NCBI GenBank assembly: GCA_938014215.1
Contig: CALLRW010000011.1
Coordinates: 1-7,734, forward strand
Length of the DNA stretch: 7,734 bases
Source of the DNA: an uncultured Alistipes sp.
GTDB taxonomy: Bacteria; Bacteroidota; Bacteroidia; Bacteroidales; Rikenellaceae
Direction: 5' to 3'
This document shows positions 6,301 to 7,734 of this stretch, one piece after another. The translations under genes and the position numbers were made by a program. A model generated the notes under the pieces. That model was not told the DNA's origin. It worked only from the letters and a program-made list of their open reading frames with translations, and did not search any database. Each line of letters opens with the position of its first letter. The first letter of the stretch is position 1.

Positions 6301-6728
6301 TGTGCTGTTCGCATGTGGAAGAATTCAATGCCAACAAGTCGCGGGGATGGTATGAGAACCTCTCCCTGACGGGAAACATGTACGACGTACCCTGGAGCCA
6401 TCTGATCTTCGATCCGCAGTATTCGAATCTGGTCGATATCTACGAAGGCGGCTACATGCATATGCGCGGCGTCTTCCGCTCCGAACCGAACAGCTGCATG
6501 AACAACAACATCCCCTACTTCTCGGCCATCTCGCGCGAGGCCATCGTCAAGCGGATCAAGGAGTATGCGGGCGAAAGCTATTCGTTCGAGGAGTTCAAGT
6601 CGCTCGATGTCCTCGATGCATCGACGGCCGGCGACGAAACCCGTTCGTTCTCCTCGGCCCTGGAGTTCGCCGCCTCGAACAAGCAGCAGCACCCGGTTTA
6701 CATGGGTGACAAGCCGAAATTCAACTAA
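3315..6728 (+). CDS. Fimbrillin-LRR-BACON-M64 metallopeptidase fusion lipoprotein
   Basis: A 1137-residue surface lipoprotein with four modules in order. The signal peptide has lipobox LGAC (Cys19). The fimbrillin module covers about 25-310, with TTRVND, GDGVGIYVV, YYPYG, ASDFLWGKA, QHRM and the closing AWETD. BspA-type leucine-rich repeats of 23-24 residues cover about 370-676, with a cap to 710. A BACON-like beta domain follows at about 715-805 (W-x-V-E-S-K-P-D-W-V-T-V). An M64 peptidase domain fills about 810-1137: GDCFDAKDI, YRDYFNVYTVF, the zinc site HEAGGHGFGKLGDEY (969-983) and a Met-turn-like SCM (1060-1062). The ATG at 3315 starts the signal peptide; an upstream in-frame TTG would read through the intercistronic hairpin and is rejected. 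The gene lies 62 bases after the first fimbrillin and 17 before the third. M64 enzymes cleave host or dietary proteins (the founding member cuts IgA); the substrate here is unknown. I infer a pilus-associated adhesin-protease. Confidence 0.9.
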   Translation: MKSKRLLICGILTVVLGACSYEPDEMSVAVDQSYPIQLFNEIEQVATTRVNDEGFCDGDGVGIYVVNYEEGLPGQLVTEGNQADNVRYVYDEANGKWIPDESVYFRDKNTHVDIIGYYPYGSPSSVDSYAFEVAKDQSTEAANGLLGGYEASDFLWGKAADVAPTTQRIAVKFQHRMAGVLVTLTEGTGFDAGEFGQLEKSVLVTNTIRKAVIDLSTGEVTPTGEVPTTGTIPYKRDGDFRAVVVPQTVAASTPLFSITVDGVPYVFRKSEPFSYVSGKLHKFTIEVSKKSASGLEFKLLGESITAWETDNVSHDATAREYIIVDCPEPGTLKECITAAGKDYTKVKNLKVTGTIDRRDFEMMRTEMTALQSLNLREVEIAEYGSYAANEIPNNAFNGKSALIRFIFPENITKIGNYSFYETNLSGSLIIPNGVTEIEHHAFCSCPLNGTLTLSTSLVNIGASAFLGCSGLSGSLNLPASLEVVDEHAFSSCSGFTGNLQLPDGLKELGMSAFSGCSGFTGSLTIPHGITKIEDSCFSGCSGLNGQLNLPKELTEIGENSFWNCRFRGPLQLPDNVAIIGEFAFYLNSFSGELKLPQALAVLGERAFSENSRLTGIVELPEDIISVSAGLFSGCSQLEGVVIPKNVEFIRENAFTDCFQLNSIVCEAQNPPQLDASAFNGVAKDNFTVEVPEASVNSYSTAPGWMEFKRFAAHHDFSISRNLFRTLNASLAKTLVLRAPSGEAWSVESKPDWVTVEPMSGTGKVEVTVTVADQPKGSGYREGEVVFLLNGKDYRTRTKVEQYDYQYGDGEVMTVQTATKGAGVDLVFMGDCFDAKDIAEGKYLDAVNEAIGYFFAVEPYKTYRDYFNVYTVFGLSPDSGVGDVNTIRESKFGSAYALGKIAPDEQTCFEYACKAPTVTEDRIGRTLITLIENTADYGGITYMWGDGSAIACCPMSEDVYPYDFRGLVQHEAGGHGFGKLGDEYIYHNEFIQTCTCLCCSHVEEFNANKSRGWYENLSLTGNMYDVPWSHLIFDPQYSNLVDIYEGGYMHMRGVFRSEPNSCMNNNIPYFSAISREAIVKRIKEYAGESYSFEEFKSLDVLDASTAGDETRSFSSALEFAASNKQQHPVYMGDKPKFN
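4494..5342 (+). repeat. Coding tandem repeat: about 11 BspA-type leucine-rich repeats
   Basis: Within the fusion gene, units of 23-24 codons repeat with the pattern AFSGCSGLTG-x-L-x-LP-x-x-L-x-x-IG-x-x. The best conserved copies are residues about 466-560, including AFSSCSGFTGNLQLP, AFSGCSGFTGSLTIP and CFSGCSGLNGQLNLP. The DNA copies are well diverged, so this is an old protein repeat and not a fresh DNA expansion. The block is markedly AT-rich compared with the rest of the gene. BspA-type repeats bind host matrix proteins or other bacteria in several oral and gut species; binding here is inferred. Confidence 0.85.
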
Positions 6729-6745
6729 CAATCAGCGATTCGATT

Positions 6746-7666
6746 ATGAGAAAATGGAATTACATATGGATGGCGGCCCTGTTGCTCGCCTCCTGTGACA
6801 AGGCGGAAGAGATCACGGTCGATGACGGCAGCATGCGTTTCGAGATGCAGTATCCCTCCGCAACCCGTGCTACGGAGACCTCCTTCGAGCAGGGGGACAA
6901 GATCGGCCTCTATCTCACGGAGTACACCGGCGGAACGCCGACTCCCCTGCAGATCTCCGGCAACTGGGCCAACAACGTGGCCGCAACCCTCGACGGGGAG
7001 GACTGGGTGACGGCCAAGAAGATCTTCTGGAGCGACAACCGCATGGATGTCTATGGTTACTATCCCTACATGACCCCGACCTCCGTTGATGAGCAGCCCT
7101 TCTCCATTGCGCTGGATCAGTCGACCGAACGGGTCGGCGACCGGTTGGGCGGCTATGAAGCCTCGGACTTTCTGTGGGCAAAAACGGAAGGGGTCGATCA
7201 GTCGGCGCAGACCGTGACCCTGCAGTTCTCGCACCGATGCAGCAAGCTGGTCGTTAAGCTCGTGAAGGGGGCGTCGTATGAAGGCGAACTGCCGGACAAT
7301 GCGACGGTCTACATCCACAGCGTTGTGCCGACGGCAACCATCGATCTGGCGACGGGAGCCGTGACGAAGGATATTTTCGGCGAGATGGCGACCGTCAAGG
7401 CCCGGAAGGTGGATAACGCAACCTACGAGGCGGTCATGATTCCGCAGCGTCTGGAGTCGCGCCGACCCTTTATCGAGGTTGTAGCCAACAAAGTATCTTA
7501 TCTGCTGGAGGATACGTTCCAGTTCAAGGCCGGCCAGCAGCATACGGTAGTGTTTCAAAAAGTGTGTCTGGGAAGGAGCCTTCAGATTCTTCAGATATGC
7601 AAATATAACAATTCTTGTTTTCAGATCCACACGCCGCGGCGTGTGGATCTTATTTTTGTGTTATAG
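6746..7666 (+). CDS. Third fimbrillin family lipoprotein, 3' end apparently frameshifted
   Basis: As written, 306 residues. The signal peptide MRKWNYIWMAALLLASC gives lipidated Cys17. The fimbrillin module shows ATRATET and GDKIGLYL (about 39-56), FWSDN, GYYPY, DQSTE, GGYEASDFLWAK (135-146), FSHRCS, VMIPQRL and FKAGQQHTVVFQ (about 260-271). It is closer to the fimbrillin part of the preceding gene than to the first fimbrillin, sharing DQSTE and GGYEASDFLW. After K272 the in-frame sequence (VCLGRSLQIL and onward) no longer resembles a fimbrillin, and it runs through the terminator to TAG at 7664-7666. Shifting back one base at the A5 run (7557-7561) gives K-SVSGKEPSDSSD and a TAA at 7606-7608, just before the terminator; this aligns with VNKASSG and VSKKSASG in the two neighbours. 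A lost A is therefore likely, restoring 287 residues. It begins 17 bases after the fusion gene, so it is in the same operon. Confidence 0.82.
   Translation: MRKWNYIWMAALLLASCDKAEEITVDDGSMRFEMQYPSATRATETSFEQGDKIGLYLTEYTGGTPTPLQISGNWANNVAATLDGEDWVTAKKIFWSDNRMDVYGYYPYMTPTSVDEQPFSIALDQSTERVGDRLGGYEASDFLWAKTEGVDQSAQTVTLQFSHRCSKLVVKLVKGASYEGELPDNATVYIHSVVPTATIDLATGAVTKDIFGEMATVKARKVDNATYEAVMIPQRLESRRPFIEVVANKVSYLLEDTFQFKAGQQHTVVFQKVCLGRSLQILQICKYNNSCFQIHTPRRVDLIFVL
7623..7656 (+). terminator. Operon terminator built on a perfect 28-base palindrome
   Basis: AGATCCACACGCCG (7623-7636) is followed directly by its exact reverse complement (7637-7650), then TATTTT. As RNA this forms a 12-pair hairpin with a CGCG loop and a U-rich tail, an efficient intrinsic terminator in the plus direction. 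The opposite flank (5' of the palindrome) gives GAAAACAAG on the minus strand, so it should not work well for the convergent gene. It lies 14 bases after the TAA (7606-7608) of the alternative frame of the third fimbrillin, and inside the zero-frame reading. Confidence 0.85.
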
Positions 7667-7669
7667 TCT

Positions 7670-7734
7670 TCACTCGGGGAATAATTCCCGATCCAGGTCG
7701 ATCCGCGGCACCGGCCTCAGATAGGATTTCTTAT
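7670..7734 (-). CDS. C-terminal end of a convergent minus-strand gene, partial
   Basis: Reading leftward from the window edge, one minus-strand frame is open for 20 codons and ends at TGA (7672-7670). It gives KKSYLRPVPRIDLDRELFPE with mostly G or C in third codon positions, like the real genes here. Convergent placement against the operon and its terminator makes sense. The YLRPVPR-x-DLD stretch faintly recalls the C-terminus of SusD-like proteins, but the usual QNPG(W/Y) ending is absent, so I do not assign a family. Confidence 0.4.
   Translation of the reverse strand, partial: KKSYLRPVPRIDLDRELFPE

Noticed and set aside
5187..6731. 514-codon minus-strand open frame opposite the M64 domain
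   Set aside because: The sense strand encodes clear BACON and M64 motifs. The antisense translation is a low-information shadow with no recognisable domain.
7550..7575. TGTTTCAAAAAGTGTGTCT considered as the terminal repeat of an insertion sequence truncating the third fimbrillin
   Set aside because: A one-base frameshift at the A run restores homology to the neighbouring fimbrillins past this point (SVSG), so no foreign junction is needed. No second terminal repeat or target duplication is visible.
7600..7607. Minus-strand TATATTTG, a match to the -7 consensus
   Set aside because: No -33 element at proper spacing, and such 6-base matches are expected a few times per window by chance.
7581..7626. 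Three copies of TTCAGAT (7581, 7590, 7620)
   Set aside because: Seven-base copies, two of them in the likely coding end and one in the terminator arm. Too short to argue for a functional repeat.
6725..7630. 301-codon minus-strand open frame opposite the third fimbrillin
   Set aside because: Antisense shadow; the plus strand has the lipobox and conserved fimbrillin motifs.

Overview
The window looks like a chromosomal piece of a GC-rich gut or oral Bacteroidales bacterium. An Alistipes/Rikenellaceae-type genome is my best guess (inference). The reasons are three fimbrillin-like lipoproteins with Bacteroidetes-style lipoboxes, a BspA-type leucine-rich-repeat region, a BACON domain, an M64 metallopeptidase, and promoters of the Bacteroidetes TTTG / TAnnTTTG type.

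Layout. (1) Positions 1-51 hold a strong Rho-independent terminator of a gene that lies outside the window. (2) Positions 382-1452 hold a two-gene unit: an ECF-type sigma-70 factor and, 18 bases later, a four-helix membrane protein that may be its regulator. (3) Positions 1453-2364 are a roughly 900-base gap. It carries a long imperfect hairpin over a possible 40-codon membrane peptide, a very good match to a minus-strand promoter, and the forward promoter of the next operon (TATCTTTG at 2239-2246). (4) Positions 2365-7666 are a plus-strand operon of three lipoproteins with fimbrillin (Mfa_like_1 type) modules. The second is a 1137-residue chimera of fimbrillin, about 11 leucine-rich repeats, BACON and M64 zinc peptidase. 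The third seems to have lost one A in an A5 run near its 3' end, so its reading frame runs through the operon terminator at 7623-7656. (5) Positions 7670-7734 hold the last 20 codons of a convergent minus-strand gene.

How the parts may work together (inference). The three lipoproteins would be exported and lipidated, and then carried to the outer membrane and assembled in the manner of type V pili. The first would be a structural subunit. The second would be an accessory or tip subunit that puts an adhesive repeat domain and a metalloprotease on the pilus or cell surface. The third would be another pilin, possibly switched or damaged. Two tandem hairpins just after the first gene could set the ratio of major pilin to the large protease subunit. 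Whether the upstream sigma factor controls this operon cannot be told from the sequence.

The most notable features are the pilin-adhesin-protease fusion, the sharply AT-rich repeat block inside it, and the frameshift at the end of the third fimbrillin.
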